64,000 nucleotides of DNA from NCBI GenBank assembly GCA_037974665.1, contig CM075771.1, forward strand, positions 18,449,425-18,513,424, read 5' to 3'. Position numbers and translations under genes: made by a program. The stretch's first letter is position 1; every line of letters starts with the position of its first letter. The notes under the pieces were generated by a model. That model did no database searches. It saw only the letters and a list, made by a program, of their open reading frames with translations, and was not told the origin of the DNA. This stretch comes from Ehretia macrophylla. Taxonomy: Eukaryota; Streptophyta; Magnoliopsida; Boraginales; Ehretiaceae. Positions 11,059 to 22,930 of this stretch are shown here, piece by piece.

Positions 11059-12129
11059 ATGGCTGGCCCTAGTACCCACACTACTAATAGGAACGGTGAG
11101 CCCCAAGAGACCGGAGATGCCTATCACTTTAATCCCGGTATGGCTATGTTTAATATGATGGCGAATGTCATGGATCGTGTGTCGCGAGTGATGGAACGTC
11201 AAGATGCATGTGAAGCGAACACCAACAACAACAGGAATGATGGTAACCATGGGAGACATAGCAGAATGAGGGAGTTCCTTGAATTTCACCCGTCCAAATT
11301 CCACGGGGAAGCTGATGATGAGAAAGCAGAGGCTTGGCTATCTGAGGTCGAGAGGATTTTCAGGCCACATGATTATACTGATGAAGAAAAGGTGGAGTTT
11401 GCTTTGTTTCTGTTGCACGGGTATGCTGAGCATTGGTGGCACACTGTGGAGGCACTGTGGGAAACTGATCATACCCCTCGCTTGTGGGGTAATTTCGTTA
11501 AGGCATTCAAGGAGAAATATGTACCTGCAGTTTCCAGGCAGAGGCGGATTGAGGAATTCAAGCACCTGAACTAGGGTAACATGACAGTGGCCCAATACGC
11601 GGCTGGTTTTGACCGACTATCCCTTTATGCTCAATACATGGTCAGTACTCCAGAGGCGAAGATGTGGATATTCACGACTGGATTGAGGCAAGAAATTCAA
11701 GACCAGTTGGCTTCACATGACTTCGATACCTATTCTGCTCTCTTTGCTGTTGCTTCCCGAGTTAAGAAGAGAAAACTTGATAGAGCCGGTTCGAGTCAGC
11801 CGAACAAGAAACCATACCAGCCTTCAGGTCAACAGAGGAAATTCCAGAGCCAGAGTCGTAGTCAGGGCCAGAGCCAGAACAGACCAGTGAATAACCGTAG
11901 CCCGACTAAAGCACCATCAGCCTCTTCCACCCGCGGATCCACAGGTAGTTCGCCTGCTACTCAGTCTGTCAAATGTTCTTACTGTGACAAGAAGGGGCAT
12001 ACTGAGGCCCAGTGCTGGAAGAAGTCAGGACGATGTGTGCGGTATGGCAGTAATCAGCATCAGATCAAGGATTGCCCTAAATGGCAAGCATGACAAAATC
12101 AGGTTAAACTAGCTGGTAGAGGCAAGACT
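11059..12129 (+). pseudogene. gag: Gag of element A (broken)
   Basis: Gag would form the cytoplasmic particle that packages the element's RNA. The reading frame opens at the ATG at 11059, 280 bp after the LTR. The retrotransposon gag domain spans roughly 11320-11760, including an EHWWHTVEALW stretch. A TAG at 11572 interrupts it (aligned copies suggest Gln) and a TGA stands at 12091. A basic, Gln/Ser/Pro-rich linker leads to two CX2CX4HX4C zinc knuckles. The first is intact (CSYCDKKGHTEAQC, about 11974-12015). The second has its second Cys replaced by Tyr (CVRY…, about 12034-12075), where element C keeps Cys. Protease follows in the same frame, as expected of a single gag-pol ORF. Confidence 0.9.
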
Positions 12130-12628
12130 CCAGTTCCTAGAGTTCAGGCTCGAGCTTATGCTATTGAGTGCGAGGAGCTTCCAGAGGAGACCGTTATTGT
12201 TGAAGGTACATTCTTCATACTGAATCAACCTGTTAGGGTGCTAATTGATCCGAGTGCTACTCATTCATTTATTACTCCCTTATGTGTGCAACGTGTGAAA
12301 CTACGAGTTGTATGTTTGCCTTACGAAGTAGAAGTTGGTACCCCAATGGGTTCTAAACTTGTTACTAGCTCGGCTTGTAAAGCATGTAAAATCCAAATTA
12401 AAGATAGGGAATTCTCAGCCAATCTTATTGTATTACCTTTTCGAGACTATGAAGTCATCTTAGGGATGGACTGGTTGGCAAAGCATCATGCCCAACTAGA
12501 TTGCCGGATGAAGATTGTAACGTTCCAGGTACCTGGTCAACCAATACTGGAGGTAATGGGTCAAAGAGATTTCACCGGGAGCTCCATCATTTTATCTACG
12601 AAAGCAGTGAAGTCCTTGAGAAAAAGGG
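12130..12628 (+). pseudogene. pol: Aspartic protease of element A (broken)
   Basis: The frame is shared with gag. The catalytic site is at about 12238-12270 and reads IDPSATHSFI; element C has [10 protein letters not shown]. The Asp is kept but the Gly of the usual D-P/S-G core is Ser here. The downstream part ([12 protein letters not shown], about 12450-12490) is typical of retropepsin-like plant Ty3/gypsy proteases that release the pol enzymes. Compared with element C, one extra A in the run at about 12620-12626 shifts the frame, and the original frame then meets TAA at 12631. RT continues in the next frame. Confidence 0.85.
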
Positions 12629-14040
12629 TGTAATGGATACTTAGCTTACCTCATTAACAAGCCGTTGGACAAAGCTAAGTTGGAGGAGATGCCAGTGATC
12701 AAAGACTACGCGGATGTGTTTCCAGAATAATTATCCGGTTTACCCCCAAATCGGGAGATCGAGTTTATTATAGAATTATTGCCTGGCACCTAGCCGATAT
12801 CTAAAGCTCCCTATCGTATGGCACCCGCCGAGCTACAAGAATTAAAGGACCAATTGCAAGGATTGTTGAAGAAGGGGTTTGTTCAACCAAGTTCTTCTTC
12901 GTGGGGTGCACCAGTCCTATTTGTGAAGAAGAAAGACGGAACGTTGAGGCTATGCATCGACTATTGAGGATTGAACCAAGTGACCGTCAAGAATAAATTG
13001 CCACTTCCACTGATCGATGAGTTGTTTGATCAACTTCAAGGAGCTAAAGTATATTCGAAGCTCGACTTGAGGCAAGGGTACTACCAGTTGCAGATCAAAA
13101 AGGATGATGTGCCTAAAACGGCTTTCAGGACGAGATATGTGCATTATGAATTTGTAGTGATACCATTTGGGCTAACTAATGCCCCTGCAGCTTTTATGGA
13201 CTTGATGTACAGGGTGTTTCAACCCTACTTGGACCAATTTGTAGTGATCTTCATTGATGATATTTTGGTGTACTCGAAATCTGAGGCTGAGCATGAACAA
13301 CATCTGCAATTGGTATTGCAGAAACTTCGAGAGCATCAATTGTATGCAAAGTTTAGCAAATATGAATTTTGGTTGCAGCAGATTGCATTTTTGGGGCATA
13401 TCATATCCCAAGAGGGAATAACAGTGGATCTAGCAAAGATAGAAGCGGTGATGTCTTGGAAGAAGCCGAAAAACGTTACGGAGGTTCGGAGTTTTCTTGG
13501 TCTAGCCGGCTATTATCGGAGATTCGTGAAGGATTTCTCTAAGATTGCAGGACCGCTTACAAAGCTCACTCAAAAGAAAACAAAGTTCGTGTGGGATGAC
13601 AAGTGTGAGAACAGTTTCCACGAATTGAAGAAAAGATTGACTACTGCACCTGTTCTTGCATTGCCTGAAGGGAGTCAAGGTTTTGTAATCTATAGCGATG
13701 CTTCGAAGGAAGGTCTAGGTTGTGTGTTGATGCAAAATGGTAGAGTGATTGCATATGCTTCTAGGAAATCGAAGCCGTATGAATTGAACTACTCGATGCA
13801 TGATTTGGAGTTAGCGGCTATTGTGTTTGCACTCAAGAAATGGAGGCACTATTTGTGGGGTAACAAGTTCGAGGTGTTTACTAATCACAAGAGCTTGAAA
13901 TACTTGTTCTCACAAAAAGAGTTGAATATGAGGCAAAGACGGTGGATGGAGCTTTTGGATGATTATAACTGCACAATCAATTATGTACCCGGTAAAGCGA
14001 ATGTAGTTGCAGATGCCTTAAGTAGGAAAGCGAGCATGGC
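12629..14040 (+). pseudogene. pol: Reverse transcriptase-RNase H of element A (broken)
   Basis: RT copies the element RNA and RNase H removes the RNA strand. The frame (position 2 modulo 3) contains stops TAA 12728, TAG 12791 and TGA 12965, then stays open from 12971 to 14503. RT motifs: LDLRQGY (first catalytic Asp, codon 13064), [11 protein letters not shown], and FIDDILVYS (Asp pair at 13256-13261). RNase H begins near YSDAS (13694). Its catalytic residues are Asp at 13697, Glu in HDLEL and Asp in VADALSR, but the third acidic position is Asn (FTNHKSLK, codon 13883-13885). Element C has Asp there, so a G-to-A change removed a catalytic residue. Even with the stops ignored, RNase H is probably inactive. 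Confidence 0.92.
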
Positions 14041-15571
14041 AAAACTGGAAGTCAAGGTACAGGAGTTGTTAGAGGAAGCATTTTTGTGGAAACCACAATT
14101 GACTCGAAAAGGGTTACTTTTTGCCACTACACAAGTTCAATCGACCTTGTTTTCTAAATTACGAGAGGCTCAACAAAAGGACCAACAGTTTCAGAAGATT
14201 AAAGAAAGCATCACAGATTTCAAGTTTCATGATGATGGTGTTTGGAGGTTTAGGAATCGGATTTGCGTTCCAAATGAGCCAGAGTTGAAAAAGAAGATTC
14301 TTGAAGAAGCCCATAATTCAAGATATACTATTCACCCCGGCAGAACAAAGATGTACCGGGATTTGAAGCAACACTATAGGTGGAATAACATAAAGAGAGA
14401 GATTGCGGAGTTTGTGACACGGTGTTTGACTTGCCAGAGAGTCAAAGCGGAGCATCAAAGACCTGCATGTTTACTTCAGCCGTTAGAGATTCCTCCATGG
14501 AAATAGGAACATATAACTATGGACTTTGTTATGGACCTGCCCAGGTCACAAAAGGCTCATGACGCCGTTTGGGTCATAGTGGATAGATTGACTAAGTCCG
14601 CGAACTTCTTACCAATGAACAAGGAGGATAGTCTTGAGAAATTGAGAGATATATATGTGGCGGAGATTGTAAGATTGCACGGGATGCCTGTGAGTATTGT
14701 ATCGGATAGGGATCCTCGTATTACCTCCCGATTTTGGAAGAGATTGCAAGAAGCTTTGGGAATGAAGTTGAGTTTCAGCACGGCTTATCACCCTCAGACT
14801 GATGGACAATCTGAGAGAACTATTTAGATTCTGGAGGATATGCTGAGGGCGTGTGTTTTAGACTTTGGAAAAGGTTAGGAGAAATACCTGTCTCTAGCAG
14901 AGTTCGCTTATAATAATAGTTATCAGACCACTATCGGGATGGCCCCATTTGAGGCATTGTATGGACGTAAGTGTCGATCCCCAATTTACTGAGATAAAGA
15001 AGGTGAGACGAAGACTTTTGACCCGACCCTTCTACCTGAACTTATGAAGACTGTTGATAATATCCACCTCATTCGGAAACAGATGCTTACCGCCCAGAGC
15101 AGGAAGAAAAGTTATGCAAACTGACAGAGACGGAGCCTAGAGTTTAAGGTCGGCGACAAGGTGTTCTTGAAGATATCACCTTGGAGGGGACTGATTAAAC
15201 ACGGCAAGGGTGGAAAGTTGAGCCCGAGGTTTGTAGGACCATTTGAGATAATTGAGAAGGTAGGAAAGTTGGCGTACCTCCTGGAACTACCCCAAAACCT
15301 CTCCAATATTCACGACGTCTTTCATGTTTCTATGCTACGGAAGTATCGCCCTGATCCATCGCATATTTTGGAGCCAGAGCCGTTGCAGCTTCGGGAGAAC
15401 TTGTCTTATGAGGAGAAGCCCATTCGGATCCTAGACCAGCAAGATCGGGAGTTGCGCAACAAATCTATACCGATGGTGAAAGTGTTGTGGGATTATCATG
15501 GAGTTGAAGAAGCAACGTGGGAAAGGCGAGACCAGATGGAGCAACAGTATCCAGCTTTATTTCAAATGTAA
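14041..15571 (+). pseudogene. pol: Integrase with chromodomain of element A (broken)
   Basis: Integrase inserts the cDNA, and the chromodomain is thought to steer insertion to heterochromatin. The HHCC zinc domain is visible (HNSRYTIH at about 14312, CLTC at about 14423). The core has D-D-35-E: VDRLTKS Asp at 14582, SDRDPR Asp at 14705, QSER Glu at 14813. A GPF/Y module (FVGPFEII, about 15233) and a chromodomain (about 15407-15562, with VKVLWDYHGVEEATWE) follow, ending at TAA 15569. Stops interrupt the frame at 14504 (TAG), 14825 (TAG), 14876 (TAG), 14990 (TGA) and 15122 (TGA); most are single transitions from codons still present in element C. Confidence 0.92.
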
Positions 15572-15575
15572 TATT

Positions 15576-15594
15576 GAATTTTGGGATAAAATTC
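15576..15594 (+). other. Short palindrome next to the PPT (element A)
   Basis: GAATTTTGGGATAAAATTC can fold into an 8-bp stem with a GGA loop and one G-U pair. The equivalent at 50809-50827 in B and on the minus strand at 60030-60048 in C folds the same way, with paired changes between copies. It lies 4 bp before the PPT. Its function is unknown. Confidence 0.6.
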
Positions 15595-15598
15595 TTTT

Positions 15599-15611
15599 AA
15601 GGAGGGGAGAA
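15599..15611 (+). other. Polypurine tract of element A
   Basis: AAGGAGGGGAGAA directly abuts the 3' LTR start (TGTGAG). It is the plus-strand primer site for reverse transcription. Confidence 0.93.
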
Positions 15612-18600
15612 TGTGAGACCCGACCTCGGTTTGCGTGCGATACCTCGTTTCGTGTTCCTAACCTAGATTTTGCATGCCTTGACCTAGGTTTAAGAATCGT
15701 ATTTCATTTTGTGTGCCTTGCATTGAATTACGTGCATTCATTTAGGGTTGCGTGCATTTACTTGGAAAACGTGCATTCGTCTCGTAGTTCGTGCCCTACC
15801 TCGTAGTGCGTGCCCTAGACCTAGGAAAGCGTGCCCTCACGCTAATCAAGAAAGCATCTTATACGAAGCACTAGGTCATTAATTAATCCTACAAATCCCA
15901 CTAACTAATATTAAAATGCTAAGTCAATGCACTAGAAGACAAAATTGCACCAGAAGCTAGACATTCTTTATTCTTTATTCTTTATTCTTTGCATATCCCA
16001 AACACACAATAAAATAAGCCTTGAACAAGACAAAAAATTCAGATTTGAACACCTCTTTGGCCGACCACTAGGAGCTTTGTGCATGCAATCCAATTTCAAA
16101 ATTTATTCCTCAAACATTCTATGACAATTTAATGACACAATGCATAAAAAAAATTGGCTCAAAACTCTATCCAAAGCTCCACCATTTCGACACAAGCTCC
16201 TTGCCCATGCTAGGTAATTCAAAATGCTTCTTGAAGACACAAAAGTCTGAAATTTACATGCTCTAGGCCGACACAAGCTTCAACATTTGCAAGGCTTTTA
16301 TTTTTCTTTCATTTCTCTCATTTCCTCTCATTCTTCTCTCTCTCTCTCTCTCGGCCCTAGGTGAATATTGTAGACTCTATAGCTAAGTTCTTCATCCTAA
16401 GGCTCTTCAAGACTTCCAAGCAACCAAGGAACTCGACCAAGCAAAGCTAGGAGCAAAGAAATGCACATGCAAGCCTTTAGCACTTCCATTTCAATTTAGG
16501 TGAGTTTGCTAGCTTCCATTTCTCTTCTTCTTGTTCTAACCACATGCACCTACTAAGAACTTGGTTACTAAGCTAGGAAATTAGAGAAAATCGAGTGGTG
16601 TCTCGGCTAAGCAAGGAAAAGAGTCAATCTTGTGCAACCATCAAGAGTCTTGTGCATCTTCTTGTTGTTTTGCTAAGGTGAGGGCTAAAACTTCTTGAAA
16701 ATCTTTCAAAAAACCACATGCATGCCCTTAAATGTCTATCTTTACTTCTGTACTTGAGATATATGTGTGTTCATGAGCTTTTATAAACATGCATGGCAAG
16801 ATTCTTGGCTAGAATGTGATGATAGATGAAATCGGGTATGTTACAGCTTTCTGTCTTGTTGGTGAGAGGTGATTTTGGCTAGGTAAATGATGTTGAAAAT
16901 GCGTGAAAATTGGTAGGCAACTAGTTTTGCCCGTTCTGAGAATTTTTCGGAGAAATAGGACAAAGCTAATTTTGACTCTAAGGTCCTCAAAATGGCTAAT
17001 TATCAAAATATGTCCAAATCTGGAAAGTCTGGAAAAAATGAAGCAGGTTTTGGCAGATTCACTGACCTTGTAGAACGAACCAGTTTTTAATTAGTAACTA
17101 ATATCCAAAATGCATAAAATTTCTTGTGAAGCTATATTTTTTAGTTCTGGACATTTTCGTCAGAAATGGACTAAGGCTAAATCTGAACCTAAGGCCCTCC
17201 AAAACGACAAGTATTGAAATGTGTGCAAAACTGGACAGTTTTGTGCCGTTTCACTGTTTTGGCTATAACTATTGAACCTGAACTCCAAATGATGCGAGGT
17301 TTGTTTCTGAATTTAGTTCACTTATTAAGATTTAATTTGACATCTTATTCACTGGAATTGGAGATTGTTGGCTTGTCTTAATGATTGTGAGAATACAGTC
17401 TATTGCAGTGAGGGTTTCATTTGGTGAAAGGCTTAGAAAAATTATTGTAGCTTCTTTTGTTGTATTAAATGCTTGGGATTGTGGAATTTGGATGTTGTGT
17501 GGACAGTTTTGAATGCTTGAGGGTGTTGGAATTAATCAATGCATGGCTTGAGCTTAATTACGAGATGACTTGGGATTTAATCACACGGGTAAACACGAAT
17601 TGAAACCCTAGTAACTAGGTAAACTCACTAAGTGTTTGATTATGTGTTTAGTAGGCTGCCCGTAGTTTCCCTTATAGCCCTAAATATGATTTCGATGATT
17701 ACATGTTGATGAGTAGGCATTTCTTACACCCGGTCCCACGTAGACGTCGTTGCATGATGAATAATCTTATTATTTGATTACGTGAACTTTGAAATGAGTT
17801 ATATGACTTGATTTACATGCGTTACATGGCTGCCCGTTTAATATTCATATAACTCCATGTGCTTTTCAAGTGAATTTACTTGTCATATCGTGCCTCGCGT
17901 GTTTACTTGTCAATGTGCAATCTTATGACTGCTCGGAGGCAACCTACTTTGTTGACCTCCAAATGTCATATATTAAATGTCATAAATGCGCATTGCATAC
18001 AAGGTTGCAACCTTTCATTCTGGCGTGGTAGTGTTCACGCACATCGGGCGGCATCGGGTTTACCGGTGCAACTGTGACTACCATTGTCCAATTCCCTCTC
18101 TCGCTTGAGGGCTAGACTTCCTCGGAGAGTTGGGTCGTAGGATTTCGGGGTACATCCGGAGTACACCCATTTGGCGTGATAAGGGGATGAGTTGAAGTTG
18201 GCCGCAACAACTGATACTGACATGAACTGAGAGCAAAAGCTTATCGTATCCTTTTCACTATGTGTATAAGTACTGTCGCTTGGTTCCTAGAGGACCTCGG
18301 GGAGGAAAGACGAGTAATTGTGTTCCTTTACTTTTATATTATGTTATGTACTTACTTGTGATATATTCATGCTTGCAAAAAGGGTTTTCATAAGCTAAAC
18401 TGGAAAATGAGTTTCAAACCTATTTCTCGTTCCCCCTCGCTGAGTTCATAAGGACTCACCCTCTTTTATCATCTCAGGTGAAGAAGACCAAGAATAGGTA
18501 CCCGAGGACGACGTGCCTAACGATGATTCCTTGGAATGAATGCTTGCCCTACGTGCCTTACGTGACTACGGCCATTTTGTGAACAATATATTGCTTGAAG

Positions 18601-19167
18601 ACTATTTCATTTCTTATGATGCTTGCTATTATAATGTAAAAGACCCCTATTGTAATTTGGGGTCTAATTTTGGTTTGTACTGATAATAACTAGATAGACA
18701 CGACTGTGGTCATTTTGCTATCGTTATTGGCTAGTATCTATCATAGGATTATGAAGTATCAGGTAGGGATTAAGTAAAATGAACCCATCCAATCTTAAGC
18801 AGGTACTCATTGATAAGCTAAGATCAACAGGTACGTTTGTAACAAGGATTAACAAACAAACAAGATATAGTATCATGCTAGGTTATTAATCAAACGAGAC
18901 TTCGAGGAAACTAGTAGCGTTTCAATTGATGAATAGTAATCTTTGTTGGAAATGAAATTGAGATTGGAAATTTTGAGGCGTTTAGAGAACTAGGTCAAAC
19001 TAAATAGCCCAATTACAACTGTTATGCTGCCAGTTTTTTGAAAAAATTGTGGAGTCTAGGCTAAACGTTAAGTGTTAAACTTTCATGAATGATTGAGTAT
19101 GAGACATGACTTGAATATTTAGGTCACACCTTAGTCTAACCTTTATAAGCCGGGTTGGGGCCTGACA
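15612..19167 (+). repeat. 3' LTR of element A
   Basis: A 3556-bp LTR from TGTGAGACC to CCTGACA. It is collinear with the 5' LTR. Differences cluster in the CG-rich first 100 bp and include a ~20-bp deletion near 17636. It has a longer CT microsatellite at about 16333-16352. It is followed by the target duplication. Confidence 0.95.
18265..18272 (+). promoter_or_regulatory. TATA-like box, 3' LTR of A
   Basis: TATAAGTA at the position equivalent to 9877 in the 5' LTR. If active it would drive transcription out of the element, across the hairpin and into satellite array 2. Confidence 0.4.
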
Positions 19168-19172
19168 CAGCC
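19168..19172 (+). repeat. Target-site duplication of element A, right copy
   Basis: CAGCC follows the terminal TGACA of the 3' LTR and matches 7206-7210. The satellite monomer continues from it in phase (TCTACGTGAAGC). Confidence 0.95.
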
Positions 19173-20200
19173 TCTACGTGAAGCGAAGTTGTCTTGCCCG
19201 AGGTGGCATGGGATTCGGTAATAGAAATGTGATGGATTAGGTTGTCGTCCTTTTCGCGGCTCACGACGTACGATCTGGGACGAAAAATAGAGCAAAAGAA
19301 GAAAAGTGTCCTGAAACAGATGAAAACGTTCAATTTTGGGCTCCAAAAATAGGACCATCTGAGCATGCATGCTGCCCCTGTCGTAGAGCTCTCGGAGAGC
19401 TTTCCAACAGTATGCTGTGCGCCGCGTAACTCCTTGCGGATAAAAAGTTATAGGCACCAGAGCGACGGAGACCTGGTCTTCAGCCCCACGACCTCCGTTT
19501 GCGGGCCCATCCTCTACGTAAAGTGAAGTTGTCTTGCCCAAGGTGGAGTGGGATTTGATAATAGAAATGTGATGGATTAGGTTGTCGTCCTTTATGTGGC
19601 TCACGGCGTACGATCCGGGACCCAAAAACAGTGCAAAAGAAGAAAAGAGTCCAGAAACTGATGAAAACGTTCGATTTTGGGATCAGAATGAAGGCGCAAA
19701 CGAGCAGGCTAGCTGCCCCCGTCCTAGAGCTCTCGGAGAGCTTTCCAATGGTATTATGTATGCTGCGTAACTCTTTACGGATCAAAAGTTATGGGCACCG
19801 GAGCGACGGAGACCTGGTCCTAAGCCCTACGCACTCGGTTTGCAGGCTCAGCCTCTACGTGAAGCGAAGTTGTCTTGCCAAAAGTGGCATGGGATTCAGT
19901 AATAAAAATGTAATGGATTAGGTTGTTGTCCTTATCGCGACTCACGACGTACGATCCGGGATGAAAAAACAGCGCAAAAGAAGAAATGTGTCCCGAAACT
20001 GTTGAAAACGTTCAATTTTATTCTCCAAAAATAGGCGCAGCCGAGCAGGCTTGTTGTCCCCGTCGTAGAGCTCTCGGAGAGCTTTCCAACGGTATGCTGT
20101 GCATCGCGTAACTTCTTACGGATCAAAAGTTATGGGCACCGGAACGACAGAGACCTGGTCCATAGCCCCACGCCCTCTGTTTGCGGGCCGAGACTCTACG

Positions 20201-22930
20201 TGAAGCAAAGTTGTCTTGCCCAAGGTGCAGTGGGATTCGGTAATAGAAATGTGATGGATTGGGTTGGCGTCCTTTTTGTGGCTCATGACGTACGATCCGA
20301 GACGGAGAAACAGTGCAATAGAATAAAAGTGTCTAGAAACTGGTGAAAATGTTCTATTTTGGTCTCCGAAAACAGGCGCAGCCGAGCAGGCTTGATGTCC
20401 CCGTCGTAAAGCTCTCGTAGAGATTTCCAACGGTATGCTATGTACCGCGTAACTCCTTACGGATCAAAAGTTATAGGTAGCGGAGCGACGGAGACCTCGT
20501 TCTAAGCCCCACGCCCACGGTTTGCGGGCCCAGCCTCTACGTAAAGCGAAGTTGTCTTGCCCAAGGTGGCATGGGATTCGGTAATAGAAATGTGATAGAT
20601 TAGGTTGTTGTCCTTTTCGCGGCACACGACATACGATCTGTGACAGAAAATCAGCGCAAAAGAAGAAAAGAGTCCAGAAACTGATGAAAATGTCTGATTT
20701 TGGGGTCCGAAAATAGGCGCAGTGGAACAGGCTTGCGACCCCCGTCGTAGAGGTCTTAGAGAGCTTTCCAACGGTATGCTGTCCGCTGCGTAACTCCTTA
20801 CGGACCAAAAGTTACGGGCATGGGAGCGACGTGGACCGGGTCCTAAGCCCCACGCCCTCGGGTTGGCGGCCCAGCCTCTATGTGATGCGAAGTTGTCTTG
20901 CCCAAGGTGCATTGGGATTCGGTAATAGAAATGTGATTGATTAAGTTGTCGTCCTTTTCGCGGCTCACGACGTACGATCTGGGTCGGAGAAACAGTGCAA
21001 TAGAATAAAAGTGTCCAGAAACTGATGAAAACATTTGATTATACGCTCCGAAAATAGGCATAGCTGAGCAGGCTTGCTGCCCCTGTTGTAGAGCTCTCGG
21101 AGAGCTTTCGAACGGTATGTTGTGTACTGCGTAACTCCTTACGGATCAAAAGTTATGGGCACCGGAGCGACGGAGACCTGGTCTTAAGCCCAACGCCCTC
21201 GGTTTGTGGGCCCAGCCTTTACGTGAAGCAAAGTTGTACTGCCCAAGGTGCCATGGGATTCGGTAATAGAAATTTGATGGATTAGGTTGCCGTCCTTTTC
21301 GCGGCTCACGACTTACGATCCAGGACGGAAAAACAGCGCAAAAGAAGAAAAGTGTCCAGAAACTGATGAAACCATTCGTTTTTGGAGTCCAAAAATAGGC
21401 GCAGCCGAGCAAGCTTGCTTCCCTTGTCGTAGAGGTGTCGGAGAGCTTTCCAACAATATGCTGTGCGCCACGTAACTCCTTACGGATCAAAGGTTATGGG
21501 CACCGGAGCGACGGAGACCTAGTCTTAAGACCCACGCCCTCGGTTTGCAAGCCCAACCTCTACGTGAAGCGAAGTTGTCTTGCCCTAGGTGCCATGGGAT
21601 TCGGTAATTGAAATGTGATAGATTAGGTTGTCGTCCTTTTCGCTGCTCACGACGTACGGTCCAGGATGGAAAAACAACGCAAAAGAAGAAAAGTGTCCCA
21701 AAACTGATGAAAACGTTCAATTTGGGTCTCTGAAAATAGGCGTAGCCAAGCAGTTTTGCTACCCCAGTCGTAGAGCACTCGGAGAGCTTCCCAATGGTAT
21801 GCTGTGCGCCGCGTAACACCTTACGAATCAAAAGTTATGGGCACCAGAGCGACGAATACTTGGTCCTAAGCCCCACGCCCTCGGTTTGCTGGCACAACCT
21901 CTATGTGAAGCGAAGTTGTCTTGACCATGGTGACATGGGATTCCGTAATAGAAATGTCATGGATTAGGTTGTCGTCCTTTTCGTGACTCACGACGTATGA
22001 TCTGGGACGGAAAAACAGCACAAAAGAAGAAAAGTGTCCAGAAACTGAGGAAAACGTTCTATTTTGGGCGCTGAAAGTAGGCGCAGCTGGGCAGGCTTGC
22101 TGCCCCCGTCGTAGACCTCTCAGAGAGCTTTCCAACGGTATGCTGTGCGCCGCGTAACTCCTTTCGGATCAAAAGTTATGGGCACCGGAGCGACAGAGAC
22201 CTCGTCATAAGCCCCACTCCTTCGGTTTGCGGGCCCAGCCTCTACATGAAGCGAAGTTGTCTTGCCCAAGGTGGCATAGGATTCGGTAATAGAAATGCGA
22301 TGGATTAGGTTGTCATCCTTTTCGCAGCTCACGACGTACTATCCAAGACGAAAAAACAGTGCAAAAGAAGAAAAATGTCCAGAAACTGATGAAAACATTC
22401 AAATTTGGGGTCCAAAAACAATTATAGCAAAGCAGGCATGCTGCCCCCATCGTAGAGCTCTCGGAGAGCTTTCCAACGGTATCCTGTGCACCGTATAACT
22501 CCTTACGGATCAAAAGTTATGGGTACCGGAGCGACGGAGACCTAGTCCTAAGCCCTACGCCCTCGATTTTTGGACCCAGCCTCTCTACTTGAATCGAAGT
22601 TGTCTTGCCCAAGGTGCCGTGAGATTCGGTAATAGAAATGTGATGGATTTGGTTGTCGTCCTTTTCGCGGCTCACGACGTATGATCCGGGACGGAAAAAC
22701 ACCGCAAAACAAGAAAAGTGTCCAGAAACGGATGAAAACGTTCAATTTTAGGTTCAGAAAACAAGCGCAGCAGAGCAAGCTTGGTGCCCCCGTCGTAGAG
22801 CTCTAGGAGAGCTTTCCAACGGTATGCTGTGCACCGCGTAACTCCTTACGGATCAAAAGTTATGGCCACCGGAGCAACGGAGACCTCGTCCTAAGCACCA
22901 CGCCCTCGGTTTGCGGGCCCAGCCTCTACG
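20201..22930 (+). repeat. Eight-monomer higher-order repeat, copy 1
   Basis: It begins at TGAAGCAAAG before GGTGCAGTGGG. Diagnostic monomers in order: GTCTAGAAACTGG with GATGTCCCCGTCG (about 20331-20405); GTCTGATTTTGGGGTCC (about 20693); ACATTTGATTATACGC (about 21030); GGGCGCTGAAAGTAGGC (about 22066); AATTATAGCAAAGCAGGC (about 22418); CTCTCTACTTGAATCG (about 22580). The same series returns about 2730 bp later. Confidence 0.85.

Larger units (their letters stand above)
7211..19167 (+). mobile_element. Complete Tekay/Del chromovirus (element A), degenerate
   Basis: An 11,957-bp LTR retrotransposon lies inside the satellite. Order: 5' LTR 7211-10778, tRNA-iMet-type PBS 10795-10806, gag, protease, RT, RNase H, integrase, chromodomain, PPT 15599-15611, 3' LTR 15612-19167. 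LTRs start TG and end CA, with a 5-bp duplication. Long LTRs, iMet-type PBS, gag-pol in one frame and a C-terminal chromodomain point to the Tekay/Del clade. The coding region has ten in-frame stops and one frameshift, so this copy cannot encode its own machinery. The two LTRs have diverged by many substitutions plus small indels (about 20 bp missing near 17636), so the insertion is not recent. Confidence 0.95.
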
